Source: Reticulitermes speratus (Eukaryota > Arthropoda > Insecta > Blattodea > Rhinotermitidae). From it: a stretch of 64,000 nt of DNA. Positions 32,451 to 43,289 of the stretch are shown here, piece by piece (the first letter of the stretch is position 1; each line of letters begins with the position of its first letter). The DNA lies in assembly GCA_021186555.1 (NCBI GenBank), contig JAJKFL010000026.1:3735709-3799708 (forward strand), written 5' to 3'. The position numbers and the translations under genes were made by a program. The notes under the pieces are model-generated. The model searched no databases. It was not told the origin of the DNA and worked only from the letters and a program-made list of their open reading frames with translations.

Positions 32451-32454
32451 TACT

Positions 32455-33190
32455 AACTAACTTCATGGAGCAGAGTCCTTCTTGAGAAGCTAACAGTTCC
32501 TCAGCTAATCAAGAAATTCCCCACGTTTTATGGAACCCGAATGTTCATTACCGCACTCACAACAGCCCGCCACCTGTCCCTATCCTGAGCCATATCAATC
32601 CAGTCCATGCCCCCCCATCCCACTTCTTGAAGATCCATTTTAATATTATCCTCCCATCTACGCCTGGGTCTTCCAAGTGGTCTCCTTCCCTCGGGTCTCC
32701 CCACCAAAATCCTGTATGCACCTCTCCCCTCACCCATACGTGCTACATGCCCCGCTCACCTCATTCTTCTTGATATGATCACCCGAATAATATTTGGTGA
32801 TCAGTACAGATCATTAAGTTCCTCGTTATGTAGTCTTCTCCACTCCCCTGTTACCCCGTCCCACTTAGACCCAAATATCCCCCTCAGCACCCTATTCTCG
32901 AACACCCTCAGCCTATGTTCCTCCCTCAGTGTGACAGACCAAGTTCCACACCCATACAAAACAACAACACAATTACAGTTCTGTATATCTTAATGTTTGT
33001 ATCATTGTACAGCAAACTGTAAGACACAAGATCTGTACCGAATGATAACAAGCATCACGTGACTTCAGTCTGCTCTTAATTTCTTCGTGAATGGAATTTC
33101 GATTCGTTAGGGTTGTTCCCAAATATTTGAACTGTTCCACCCGTTCAGATGACTTGTTACCTACCCCAATGTGTCCATTATGTGCCCTCG
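32455..33190 (-). mobile_element. LINE-B C-terminal region, longest copy
   Basis: Minus strand in order: SSERVEQFKYLGTTLTNRNS IHEEIKSRLKS, HSVQ, a gap of drifted sequence, [78 protein letters not shown] and AVMNIRVP. Continuous reading is lost in the middle (frameshifts and stops near 32950-33010). The catalytic reverse transcriptase core lies beyond the 5' truncation. 3' end GGACTCTGCTCCATGAAG and a short (GTTA) tail at 32452-32462. Confidence 0.9.
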
Positions 33191-33754
33191 ACCCTCTGTG
33201 TCCGTGCCGTCAGCTGCTGGACCACTGTGCTTGACGGAACTTGACCATGACTTCATTCTCTTATGTCCGATTACATTTACGGCATGACATATTGTAATTA
33301 AAGAACGCCGTCATAGAGTCTGTGTGGTAGCACCATTAGTAGTCTGTTATTACCGATAGAGCTGGCGAACAGTACGATTTGCATACGGTATACAGAGTGT
33401 CGCACGTATCCCATTCACTCTGAACTGTATCGTTTGTCGAATCCCAGCTTTTAAAACTTGGGTTTCTTTGAGTAAATATATAAGGCTAGACTAAAACTAA
33501 TGTAACTTATTTGTATAGACGTATAATATTAATTTCGTGTGTCGTAGTTAGCACGTACGTCTCAATTACAAAAATTAGTCTGAGTGTTGTTTAGGGAAAT
33601 TGTCGCTGTTTAGTCTGAGAGAATTCATATGCAGGGTGTCCTAAAGTCGCTTCTCTGAGATTATACTGACGTTCCCAAGGAGAAACTACTTTATTTCTGA
33701 ATCTGTGTTTGAGGTGTGTGGAATGTCCATTGAACATGGTGGTAAGAATTGTAA
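33191..33754. other. unassigned intergenic sequence
   Basis: About 560 bp. GCAGGGTGTCCTAAAGTC at 33633 is like a mariner-type end but has no partner. Confidence 0.4.
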
Positions 33755-34065
33755 CAAGTTAGGCAGTGTGCGTGTAACGTAACACTGTGGCGTGTTCGCG
33801 TAACCATTGTTTGCAATGGAAACACAGCAATGCGTTTATGACGAATTTATATCGAATGTAACAAAAACTGAGGGCTTCATGTAACGTACCGGATATTTTT
33901 TTCTTCGATTTTAACCAAAATTGGATTATTCTGGGCAGATTTTTTACAAAAGTCCCCAGTATCAAATTTCACCTAAATCCGCCCAGTGGGAGCTTCATTG
34001 ATACGTGCGCGCAGACGGACGGACGCGCTAACAAAGCTAACAGGTGCTTTTCGCGGCTCACCGGA
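33755..34065 (-). mobile_element. family D interspersed repeat, short diverged copy
   Basis: Minus strand: GTCCGTCCGTCTGCGCG, CTCCCACTGGGCGGATTT, TGAAATTTGATACTGG, GTTAAAATCG, CAATGGTTACGCGAAC, GTGTTACGTTACACGCACAC. Collinear with 47340-47830 but with a large internal deletion. Confidence 0.7.
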
Positions 34066-34077
34066 GGTGCCTAAATA

Positions 34078-34262
34078 CAGTCGAACCCGGTTATAACGAC
34101 ATCTGTTTATACGACACCACGTCTATAACGTCAGATATTCTGTGGTACCAATTAATTCCTCACTGTTAACCATAACATTATACTCCTCGGTTATAACGAC
34201 ACTCGTTTATAACGACACAGAATATTCAGTCTTTTTCATGACGTTATAACCGAGTTCGACTG
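34078..34262. mobile_element. pogo/Tigger-like miniature element (185 bp)
   Basis: CAGTCGAACCCGGTTATAAC at the left and GTTATAACCGAGTTCGACTG at the right are terminal inverted repeats typical of the pogo/Tigger branch of Tc1/mariner, preceded by TA. Internal CGGTTATAACGACACTCG repeats the end motif. The same end appears at 63930. No transposase. Confidence 0.82.
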
Positions 34263-34990
34263 TGGTCTTGTTTCCTCATTGTCACTTCTGCTGGTGGTTG
34301 GTTGTAAATACGACTTGGCGGTACAGTCAGTAACCAAGGAAGTTGAGATGGTTAGTGTGAGGATACATTACATGTTATATTGAGCCGACGCGGAATTGGA
34401 TTACAAAAAAATACAGGACGCACAGCGTTACATTGCGGCCTAATTACGTTAAATTTGAGGGAAATTTCCGCTGCAGTTCGCTTCTTGCTTACGACGTACA
34501 AGAAACCAAACACGGTACACTGGCTTCATCCGGCCGACGTCACGTGACTCACATCGTGTGCGTAGGTGGATGGCGAAGGCTGGCTACCCCATCGTGTTAC
34601 GCAGGGTTGTCGTGCACGGAAGACTGGCAGGGCGTCTAAGAGGAGCTCACTGCGGGAATTAGTGTCTCACAGAGGGCAATTTGTGATCGGCCAACCGTAC
34701 CCCCCCCCCCCCAATTTTCTAGAATTGCTCCTAGGATAAAGTGGGTCGGCTTATGCCCAGTGACATCAAATTTTCGCTACCAGTAATTGAACTAGACTTC
34801 AGCTGTGCCGTGTTTTTATGCCTTGTAATATTTCGTACGTTGCTTCTGTCGGCTTTGGTATCACTTTGTCATTCCCTGGTTTAATCCGCAACACACACAA
34901 TATATATATATTATATATCCATTATATACGAGTAACTTAAATTTGATTCTTCCTGCTGATCGTACATGAAATTTGTCATCATGGCCTAAG
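34263..34990. other. unassigned intergenic sequence
   Basis: About 730 bp; a 13-base C-run at 34700-34712 and (TA)n near 34895-34915. No gene seen. Confidence 0.45.
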
Positions 34991-34995
34991 GATAC

Positions 34996-35153
34996 TACAG
35001 GGTCATTATTTTATCTGACAACTGTCGGTTGCCACTTCCTGTCTGCTCGTTTATCGTATTAACGTTTCCTACTGAGCCGACCTCTCACACGCGCGGCGGA
35101 GTGGAAGCAGGAAGGGACAAACGTCAGCTTTCAAATAAAATAACGACCCTGTA
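34996..35153. mobile_element. miniature inverted-repeat element (158 bp), TA target
   Basis: TACAGGGTCATTATTTTATC at the left pairs with TAAAATAACGACCCTGTA at the right; the inverted repeat extends imperfectly for about 55 bp per arm. TA-bounded, mariner-type. Non-coding. Confidence 0.75.
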
Positions 35154-35225
35154 CGTGTCTGTTGATAAACGATAGTAAATATGACTTCTGAATGTTGAAA
35201 AACTGCGATTAGGAACGATTTGTTA

Positions 35226-35285
35226 ACCCTCTAAAGCCCAGTGGTTACTATATGTACCGCCATGTTTAACATTCAACAATTCTAC
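35226..35285 (-). other. right flank of 114-bp satellite element, TTAA-bounded
   Basis: TTAACCCTCTAAAGCCCAGT GGTTACTATATGTACC, then CTACGTTCTGCCCACACAG. In reverse this matches the flank at 59720-59780 (GTAACCACTGGGCTTTA). A TTAA followed by CCCT is reminiscent of piggyBac-type insertion sites, but no inverted partner end was found. Confidence 0.55.
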
Positions 35286-35985
35286 GTTCTGCCCACACAG
35301 TGTATTTATGTGTTTTGTGTGGATCTCAGAACAAACAGCGATTATTTCACTGTACAGCATTAACTGACTGGTTTGTATAACTGAGACGGAGTGTGTTTAC
35401 TGCGCGGTACGGACTGTATTTATGTGTTTTGTGTGGATCTCAGAACAAACAGCGATTATTTCACTGTACAGCATTAACTGACTGGTTTGTATAACTGAGA
35501 CGGGGTGTGTTTACTGCGCGGTACGGACTGTATTTATGTGTTTTGTGTGGATCTCAGAACAAACAGCGATTATTTCACTGTACAGCATTAACTGACTGGT
35601 TTGTATAACTGAGACGGAGTGTGTTTACTGCGCGGTACGGACTGTATTTATGTGTTTTGTGTGGATCTCAGAACAAACAGCGATTATTTCACTGTACAGC
35701 ATTAACTGACTGGTTTGTATAACTGAGACGGAGTGTGTTTACTGCGCGGTACGGACTGTATTTATGTGTTTTGTGTGGATCTCAGAACAAACAGCGATTA
35801 TTTCACTGTACAGCATTAACTGACTGGTTTGTATAACTGAGACGGAGTGTGTTTACTGCGCGGTACGGACTGTATTTATGTGTTTTGTGTGGATCTCAGA
35901 ACAAACAGCGATTATTTCACTGTACAACATTAACTGACTGGTTTGTATAACTGAGACGGAGTGTGTTTACTGCGCGGTACGGACT
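35286..35985 (-). repeat. 114-bp satellite array, ~6 units, reversed
   Basis: Same unit as 29583-31636 on the opposite strand, with GTATTTATGTGTTTTGTGTG starts every 114 bp. Ends in GGTACGGACTGAGTGTTTAA ATATAATTCAG, the left flank shared with 29.5 and 44.5 kb. Confidence 0.95.
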
Positions 35986-36057
35986 GAGTGTTTAAATATA
36001 ATTCAGATTGCTCTTGATCCTTAAACAGAGTATAACAGGTTAACTGACAAAACAGAC

Positions 36058-36217
36058 AGTGGGTCCCTGCCACCATGATAAGTGGGTCCCTGCCACCATG
36101 ATAAGTGGGTCCCTGTCACCATGATAAGTGGGTCCCTGCCACCATGATAAGTGGGTCCCTGCCACCATGATAAGTGGGTCCCTGTCACCATGATAAGTGG
36201 GTCCCTGTCACCACGGT
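36058..36217. repeat. 23-bp minisatellite, 7 units
   Basis: GTGGGTCCCTGCCACCATGA TAA repeated seven times, with GCC/GTC alternation at one site. Confidence 0.95.
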
Positions 36218-36415
36218 ATGGCGCGTCCTCAGGTTGCGGATGGAGGAACGGCCTCCGGATATGGAGGGTAGCTGCGAATACATTGAATAAGCAGTCGCGG
36301 ACAGTCGACAAGGGGTGGTCCTCCAGCTTGGGGGTTGGGCGAGGTGCTAACAACTCTTCACCGTAACAAATTACCATGTTACGAATCATGTCGCAAAGCC
36401 TCGGACCTGCACTGA

Positions 36416-36592
36416 TTCTTTGGATAGGGACAGGTGGTGGGTGAGCTCTTGTGAATGCGGTAATGAACCTTCGGGTTCCATAAAACGCGGGGAATTTCTT
36501 GACTGACTACTGGAGCAGAGTCCTTCTTGAGATGCTGTCTGCTAGCATCTCAAGAAGGACTCTGCTCCATGGAATTAGTTAGTTAGTTAGTT
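36416..36592 (+). mobile_element. LINE-B 3' end with inverted duplication
   Basis: GGATAGGGACAGGTGG, GCGGTAATGAACCTTCGGGT and GGGAATTTCTTGACT match the last ~100 bp of LINE-B, then GGAGCAGAGTCCTTCTTGAG ATGCT (36512-36536) is followed after 7 bp by its perfect reverse complement (36544-36568), and a (TTAG)n tail. The 3' end has therefore been copied in inverted orientation onto itself. Confidence 0.85.
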
Positions 36593-37648
36593 TGGCCTTC
36601 AAGACTCTCCGTATTGTGAAGTGCAGTGCAACCACGTGTGCTGTCTGTCTGTCTGTATTCATTGTATCTAGATGTTTAACCCGACGACGTTTTGACACCG
36701 AAACACTTTACGTCTCTTGGAAGTGAAAGTATGTACATGTCAAGGTCGTCTGACGATTAACGCCATCTGTTAGGCGATAATAATGTATTGTAGGTGAAAG
36801 TATGTACATGTCAGGGCAGTGTGACAGCTGTCACAATCTGTCAGACCGCGTGAGTAGCCACGTACTCTGCGAGTGACTGACGTATGCGCTACAAGCTTAG
36901 TCAATCGTAAACAGTTTCGAATTGGACTGATAGATATATATATATATATATGTAAATGTCATATTACACTGTATAATTCGCTTTCCGAATAGCGCATAAC
37001 ATGCTTATCTGGAGGTACTTCCGTCACAGATCGATACATTTGAATCTCAGTCGATATATTCCAGGGTGTGGCCCTACTTTCTCTCAAAACGACAAGTCCA
37101 GAAGCTCCTGGTCGCAGGTTGTATCTGTAAACTTGGACATATATTTTTTCTTTTCTCTCTGTACCTTGTTTGAAAACAGCTTCTGACGTCGTCCCGTTAT
37201 CCATATACCGATGGTTTCCACGGCAACAAGCAAAATACCGTGTTATCGTATTGTATAGACTTCCGCTTTGCTCGTCTCTTTATATTTCCCTATCGACGTC
37301 ATATCCTTCGTGTGCGAATGTTTTCCAACTTGATGAACGACCTCGAGTTTCTTCGTTTGTTCGGGGGTTATTTTGAGCCGATAAAGGTTTATATGTTGAG
37401 CGCCTGGCGTCACCTTTCGAACCTTACATCTGATTAGTACATCCGGTAGAGATGGATCGCGTTTTGGACGCCTCGTGTTTCGTACGGAGCCTGAAGTGTT
37501 TGGTGTCTCGCAAGAAACTGTGTTTGTTCTGCAATGCAGGTAGCCGTCTTCAGGTGTGATGATATTCTGATCTTCAGATGTCACGGTCGGGTGCCTCCAG
37601 CTGCCCCTATCCGGAACGCCGTGGGTTCGGACATCGGCTGGCACACTC
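36593..37648. other. unassigned intergenic sequence
   Basis: About 1 kb. GTGAAAGTATGTACATGTCA occurs twice (36724, 36795). (TA)n at 36933-36950. GTTTCCACGGCAAC at 37213 is a single X-box-like 14-mer. Open frames up to 133 codons carry no recognisable motif. Confidence 0.45.
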
Positions 37649-37661
37649 TACCTTAAATGGT

Positions 37662-37949
37662 GTGGGCCGCGATAGCTCAGTCGGTATAGCGACTCGCTAC
37701 GAGCTTGACGGTCCGGGGATCGAATCCCGGTGGGGGCGAGATTTTCAGCACCCTTCCAGATGGCCCTGGGGCCTACCCAACCTTCTGTACAATGGGTACC
37801 GGGTCTCTTTCCCGGGGGTAAAGCGGCCGGGGCGTGGCGTTGACCACCCACCCCCATCTAGCGCCGAGGTTAAAGAAAGAGTAGAGCTATACCTCTCCTC
37901 CCCCTCTGGGCCTTCATGGCCTGTTCTAGGGCGAACTTTACCTTTACCT
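37662..37949 (+). mobile_element. SINE1, full length, reference copy
   Basis: tRNA-derived head GGGCCGCGATAGCTCAGTCG with box A TAGCTCAGTCGG and box B GGATCGAATCCCGG, then a ~210-bp body and (CTTTAC)n tail. Flanked by 13-bp direct repeats TACCTTAAATGGT (37649-37661) and TACCTTAAACGGT (37950-37962), one mismatch. The Pol III boxes are intact, so it may once have been a source copy; mobilisation would need a LINE partner. Confidence 0.96.
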
Positions 37950-38199
37950 TACCTTAAACGGTAATGTGTGTGGTCTTCCCCAATTCCTGCAGGCTGATAC
38001 GAAGGCAATCGTACAAATCAGCCACGACATTTTCCCTACACATCCTTTCCATTTGAGCTATTAACGGCGTCGATAAAGGAACCTTAAAGCAGGGTGCACA
38101 AATTTTCCATAAATCTAGTATAGAAGGCACCACAAATATTAGGCGCCACCGTACAAAATTTAGTCGCCAGGGCGACCGGGATTTCTGCACGCCTGTCTT

Positions 38200-38355
38200 A
38201 AACGTAAAGTGGTCCCTGTCCACGCCACGAAGGCGTATAGGGGGAGCGGAGGTATAGCTGCACTCACTCTTGACCTCAGCAGTTGATGGAGATGAGTGAT
38301 TAGCGTTACGTCCCGGACCTTTTACCCCCGGGGAAAAAGATACCCGGGGGTATTT
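38200..38355 (-). mobile_element. SINE1 3' half
   Basis: CGTAAAG tail, CACGCCACGAAGGCG, TATAGCTGCACTC, GTCCCGGACCTTTTACCCCC and GAAAAAGATACCCGG. The head half is absent. Confidence 0.8.
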
Positions 38356-39060
38356 TAAATTCCAAAAATTTCTAGATTAGGCTTTTGTTTTTGATATGAG
38401 AAACGTCGAATGTGGGACACAAATTAATTTCGATCCCAGTGACTTTCAACATCATAAACTCATCTTCAACATTGATTTTTGTAGATCATCCATCTCTGAC
38501 TTGCGAATCTGTAACTTTTCGTGATCGATACGCCATATACTAAATTTCGTCCAAATGCGTTCGGTAGTTTCGGATGTGGCATATGGGGAGCACGTGTCTC
38601 ATTTTGTGCACGTGGTACAGAGATGTCATAACAATGGAACTGTTGGGTCTTCTTTGTTGCTACCGTTCGGTAATGACACGGGTGGCTGCCCTGATAACAG
38701 ACGAGCCAAGTTGCTGGTTGTCATCGCTGTGGAATTTCTGTCGCCGTTAGCAGTCGACCGCGCATGCGCCCTTGTTCTAATGAGGTGCTGTAAAATTCTT
38801 GTCGCATTAAGAATGAGTCAGCATGCTACGAGTTTTGTAATTCAGACAGTCATTGATTACCAAATCTCCGAAATGTCACCGTCCTGATTGTCATAATATT
38901 TGGCCGACCCCCATTGATGCCGAGCTCCAAGACACACATGGTCCCTTGCAGTGCAAAGAGCACTCCAGTTTTGAGTACACCCCCCCCCCCTTTATTTGGA
39001 AACGAAATTGAATCGAAACTGCAGTCACACTGAAGTCAACGCAAGGTTTAAATTCGATGT
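38356..39060. other. unassigned intergenic sequence
   Basis: About 700 bp with no recognised element; C10 run at 38983-38992. A 110-codon open frame (38555-38887) shows no motif and is not supported as a gene. Confidence 0.45.
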
Positions 39061-39094
39061 TGCTTTGTGTGATTTCGGGCTTCTTATTCTTCTT

Positions 39095-39195
39095 CGAGTT
39101 CTTGACCCTTGAAGATTGGACCACTAGGTTGTCTCGAAACGTCGGTACAGAACTGCCACTGAACGCTGCGTGATATCCCAGAAGAGCGCAGATCT
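39095..39195 (+). ncRNA. hammerhead-like repeat, GUC type
   Basis: GACCCTTGAAGATTGGACC, ACTA, GGTTGTCTCGAAACGTCGGT. GAAAC-GTC-GGT and an ACC/GGT helix I are present; the 5' core has an extra T (CTTGAAGA). Downstream GCTGCGTGATATCCCAGAAG also occurs at 21490, so this is a dispersed family. Confidence 0.45.
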
Positions 39196-39635
39196 CATCG
39201 ACGTTGCTTCTTCATAGCCTTCTACTTTTCCGTCTTCCATCATTTTGCTTCTTCTTCAAAGGCGTCACAGCCCGCACCGGACACTGGCGTCTTCAGTACT
39301 TCGCCTCCAGATATTACCGTCCTCTGCTCGCCTCCACCATCCTCTTATTCAGCAGCAACGAGAAGCGCCTTTTGGTGTCTTTCCATCTCAGTCGTGGTCT
39401 TTCCTCAGGTCTTCTCCTGTGTGCTAATCGTGATTTTATGACGGGTAACGGGGACGAGATTAATGCATTTTATTACGTGAGATTAATTTAATAAGTCATA
39501 GAGCTCTTTATTATGTCGATAATTTCGTTGCTTCCTATTTTGTGTGGGTATCAAACATGGCTGAGATGATGAGTACACCTAAGTGAGAGACAGGTGCTGG
39601 AGGATGGAGGGAAAACTCCATAATGTCAAAAAATA
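39196..39635. other. unassigned intergenic sequence
   Basis: About 440 bp; no element or gene recognised. Confidence 0.4.
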
Positions 39636-39925
39636 AAGCTGTGTCTGTCCACGCCATGAAGGCGTAGAGGGGGGCGGAGGTATAATTTCACTCTACCTCG
39701 GCACTAGATGGAGGTTAATGATCTGCTTCACGCCCCGGCCGCTTTACCTTCGGGAAGGATCCCCAGTACGCATGTACTAATAGGCTGGGAGGGTCCCAGG
39801 TCCTGTCTGAACGTTTTGTAGAACAGATAAATCTTTTGTCTATGTCAGGAATCGAACCGTGATCCCTCGATCGTCCTGCTTATAGCCTAGTCACTACACT
39901 GACTGAGCTATCCCAGCTGCACCGC
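39636..39925 (-). mobile_element. SINE1 copy, near full length
   Basis: GTCCACGCCATGAAGGCG, TATAATTTCACTC, CGCCCCGGCCGCTTTACC, box B region GGAATCGAACCG (39849) and box A GACTGAGCTATCCC (39900) read on the minus strand. The tail repeat is lost. Confidence 0.88.
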
Positions 39926-39944
39926 ATAACATACAGTTCCATAA

Positions 39945-40226
39945 TTTGAGGTGACAAAATCAGCGAGGATTGGATGGGCTAGACATGTAGCGCTCATAGA
40001 GATGGGGTCATGTTACAAAATTATAGTCTGAAAACTTTGAGCAAGGAGCTGCTTGTGAGATGTAGACCTGCACAGGAAGATAATATTGAAGTGGATTTGA
40101 ATAAAATATGTTGTGAGGATGTTGCGTGGATTGATCTGGCTGGGAATGGTAACCAGTGACTGCCTGTTTTGGTTGCGGTACTGAAACTTTGTGTTCCGGA
40201 AAAGGAGAAGAATTTCTTGGCTGTAC
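39945..40226 (+). mobile_element. LINE-B tail, highly decayed
   Basis: GGATTGGATGGGCTAGACAT GTAGC corresponds to RWAGHVA; GAAGATAATATTGAAGTGGA TTTG to [32 protein letters not shown] to WIDLAQDR. Order and spacing match LINE-B. Many substitutions and stops. Confidence 0.7.
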
Positions 40227-40267
40227 TCGTGACGTTTCTTCCTTAAATAAACGAAGAAACGTCACGA
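40227..40267. repeat. perfect 15-bp inverted repeat at LINE-B/LINE-A junction
   Basis: TCGTGACGTTTCTTC, 11-base spacer, GAAGAAACGTCACGA. It lies exactly where the decayed LINE-B tail stops and the LINE-A fragment starts. Confidence 0.9.
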
Positions 40268-40740
40268 AGAAGGAAGAAGCTAGTAAAGTGCTACATTTGG
40301 AGCGTAGCTTTGTGTGGTGCTGAAACGTGGACACTTGGGTAAGTGGATCAGAAGTATCTGGAAAGTTTTGATATGTGGTGCTGGAGAAGACTGGAGAAGA
40401 TCAGTTGGACCGATCGTGTGAGAAATGAAGAAGTATTACACAGAGTGAAGGAGGAGAGGAATATCGTACATACAATAAAAAGAAGAAAGGCTAACTGGAT
40501 TGGTCACATCTTGCGTAGAAACTGCCTTCTGAAACACGTGATTGAAGGAAAGTTAGAGGGAAGGATAGAAATGACGGGACGACGAGGGAGAAGACGTAAG
40601 CAGCTACTGGATGACCTTAAGGAAAAGAAGAGATACTGTAAATTGAAAGAGGAAGCACTAGATCGCACCCTGTGGAGAACTCGCTTTGGAAGAGGCTACG
40701 GACCTGTCGTAAGGCAGACTGCAGAATGAACTCGTGACGC
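40268..40740 (+). mobile_element. LINE-A C-terminal tail, best reading frame of plus copies
   Basis: KLVKCYIWSVALCGAETWTL G, one stop codon, then a continuous frame DQKYLESFDMWCWRRLEKIS WTD…WIGHILRRN…GRRGRRRKQLLDDLKEKKRY…GYGPVVRQTAE. It is the C-terminal domain downstream of the reverse transcriptase catalytic core, 5' truncated. Confidence 0.9.
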
Positions 40741-41060
40741 CGCCTTTGGACGTCGTGCGTCTGCTGTTGGCACTCCACACAGTAATGCAAAGACAAGTCC
40801 GTTGCGGCTTTTGAGTCCGACTTCGTAGTCATTGGTGTTGGCCTTTGATGGAGTGACAGCAGCAGAGTGGAGAGCAGAGCCCTCTAGTCGGTTGGTCGAG
40901 CGGACAAACGATAAACCGAGCTCGTGCCGGGTTGCTACAGAAACCGTGGGGTTGACTGCAACACGCATTGCACCGTGATTATGTTGGACATATTTCGTTG
41001 TCTGATGCTCTGTATCGTGCAGTGTTTGCACAAAACACGTAAAACGAACACATACCTGGG
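40741..41060. other. unassigned intergenic sequence
   Basis: About 320 bp, no element recognised. Confidence 0.4.
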
Positions 41061-41069
41061 TGAGTGTGT

Positions 41070-42037
41070 GTCGCTGTAGTTCAGCGTGTCTGTATATTTC
41101 AGTGAGTGTGTGTATTTCAGCGAGTGAGTCTGTATATTTCAGTGAGCTTATCTGTATATTTCAGTGAGTTGTGTGTATATTTCAGTGAGCTTATCTGTAT
41201 ATTTCAGTGAGTGTGTCTGTATATTTCAGTGAGTGTGTCTATATTTCAGTGAGTGTGTGTATATTTCAGTGAGTGTCTGTATATTTCAGTGAGTGTGTCT
41301 GTATATTTCAGTGAGTGTGTCTGTATATTTCAGTGAGCTTATCTGTATATTTCAGTGAGCTTATCTGTATATTTCAGTGAGATTATCTGTATAGTTCAGT
41401 GAGTGTGTCTGTATATTTCAGTGAGTGTGTGTATATTTCAGTGAGCTTATTTGTATATTTCAGTGAGTGTGTCTGTATATTTCAGTGAGTGTGTCTGTAT
41501 ATTTCAGTGAGTGTGTCTGTATATTTCAGTGAGTGTGTCTGTATATTTCAGTGAGCTTATCTGTATATTTCAGTGAGCTTATCTGTATATTTCAGTGAGA
41601 TTATCTGTATATTTCAGTGAGTGTGTCTGTATATTTCAGTGAGTGTGTGTATATTTCAGTGAGTGTGTATATATTTCAGTGAGCTTATCTGTATATTTCA
41701 GTGAGTGTGTCTGTATATTTCAGTGAGTGTGTATATTTCAGTGAGTGTGTGTATATTTCAGTGAGTGTGTCTATATTTCAGTGAGTGTCTGTATATTTCA
41801 GTGAGTGTGTCTATATTTCAGTGAGTGTGTGTATATTTCAGTGAGTGTGTCTGTATATTTCAGTGAGTGTGTCTGTATATTTCAGTGAGTGTGTCTGTAT
41901 ATTTCAGTGAGCTTATCTGTATATTTCATTGAGCTTATCTGTATATTTCAGTGAGTGTGTCTATATTTCAGTGAGTGTGTCTGTATATTTCAGTGAGTGT
42001 GTCTGTATATTTCAGTGAGTGTGTCTGTATATTTCAA
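41070..42037. repeat. 18-22-bp minisatellite, ~45 units
   Basis: Units GTGTGTCTGTATATTTCAGT GA (22 bp), shorter GTGTGTATATTTCAGTGA and the variant GCTTATCTGTATATTTCAGT GA. Unit types recur in blocks, suggesting local duplications. Confidence 0.95.
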
Positions 42038-42600
42038 ACTACGTGGCGTCACAGCGCAGAAGGCTAAGCGTTCTGCAGCTACGCGCCACTGCCCCTTCTT
42101 ACAAGCAGCCGTCTCTCTTCTCCCCACGTCCCTTATCTGACCGTCCCTCAGGCGCAGTCCAGAGGCTAACATGAAGTAACGGAGCAGTAGGCGGGCACTT
42201 AACTGTGTTTACACAGACAGACCAGCCATGCGAGGATAATGGGACACTGGTGCTTCCCCCAACAGGCCTGTGTCAATATACAGGCTGCTGTCACCTCGAT
42301 CCTTCTATTGAGTAAAATTTCATTACTTTAGGTTCATGTCCGAGTGGGGATGTTTAATATCACGTGGTCTCTGAATTTGGTTGCGAATGTTGGCAGTACT
42401 GGGGCCCAGAAACAAAACTAATGCTCACATTCCAAACGCACACGGTCAGAATGTGTGCCTGACCGATGTTGGTATATTGTGATAACTGTAGCTGTTTATA
42501 TTGTTTGCAAACATGTCTGAACGTGTTACAAGTGCCACCTGCAGTCGTGCCAACTCTCAGACACTGAAATCGTGGGTTATAATCCCGGTGTAATTGTGTG
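42038..42600. other. unassigned intergenic sequence
   Basis: About 560 bp with no recognised element or gene. Confidence 0.4.
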
Positions 42601-42609
42601 TTGGGTGTG

Positions 42610-42668
42610 GGACAAATGTCAGTGACTGATGATGTCAGTAGGATCTTCTGAAACGTCGATACACTTTA
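42610..42668 (+). ncRNA. hammerhead-like motif, GUC type
   Basis: Canonical core CTGATGA (42626-42632), GAAAC (42650-42654), GTC (42655-42657); AGTG (42621) could pair with CACT (42662) as a loose helix I. Helix II is poor, so activity is doubtful. Confidence 0.35.
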
Positions 42669-42934
42669 CCAGAGTATACCACAGCTCTCTCTGTGTTCTG
42701 TCTTGGTTTGTCCTGTGTTCATAGAGGGCATGCCCCATCTGGGGCGTCTCCCGCTACATTTGTAATTCTAATTCTTAACCTGAACGGGCCATAGGACCTG
42801 ATGGGTATAACTGAGAGAGAGTTAGGACAGTATGTTTCAAATGACGTCGTGTTTACGTCGAATTTGAAACTTGCACGGCGTCTGAAAGCAATCAAAACTA
42901 CTTTGGCTGCCAGCGCGTCGGTTTGCAACAGTCT

Positions 42935-43140
42935 GACGTTTCGAACCTTTCCTAACGTTTGCTACCAATAGGTATTGACGGAGCACGTCTCCCGAAACGT
43001 CGGGTATTTCCGAATTTATGCTGCTGGTAGTCCAAAGAAGGTTTTATTTGAGGTTTCCGTTCGTGTGGGATACGCCGCTGCGTCATTGGTTGCCGACGTT
43101 TCGAGACACCGTAGTGGTATCACCTTCAGGAGAGGGAAAT
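42935..43140. ncRNA. cluster of hammerhead-like 3' halves
   Basis: CTGACGTTTCGAAC (42935, minus), CCCGAAACGTCGGG (42991, plus) and, on the minus strand at 43090-43130, CTGAAGG, helix II GATACC-ACTAC-GGTGTC, TCGAAAC, GTC. The last has a 6-bp helix II with one G-U but lacks a paired helix I. Confidence 0.35.
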
Positions 43141-43289
43141 TATCAAGAAGAATGCAATATTTTATTTATTTATTTATATATATATATATGTTCGTAATAT
43201 ATCTCCACTGTTTATTCAGGTAAATGCGTAGATAATACCACTCAATACGTCACCACAGTCTCCTTTCAGATCCTTACTCCGTATCTTTT

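Noticed and set aside
35226-35240. piggyBac transposon end (TTAA followed by CCCTCT)
   Set aside because: No matching inverted end or transposase was found; kept only as a possible boundary of the satellite element.
37662-37740. Genuine tRNA gene at the SINE1 head (likewise SINE2, 3 and 4 heads)
   Set aside because: A and B boxes are good, but a standard acceptor stem and anticodon arm cannot be closed, and each is fused to a conserved SINE body and flanked by insertion duplications.
38555-38887. 110-codon open frame
   Set aside because: No motif and no sign of coding constraint visible by eye.
41070-42037. Array of splice-acceptor-like TTTCAG/GTGAGT motifs
   Set aside because: Falls out of the minisatellite unit; no exons around it, and such motifs are short enough to be coincidental.
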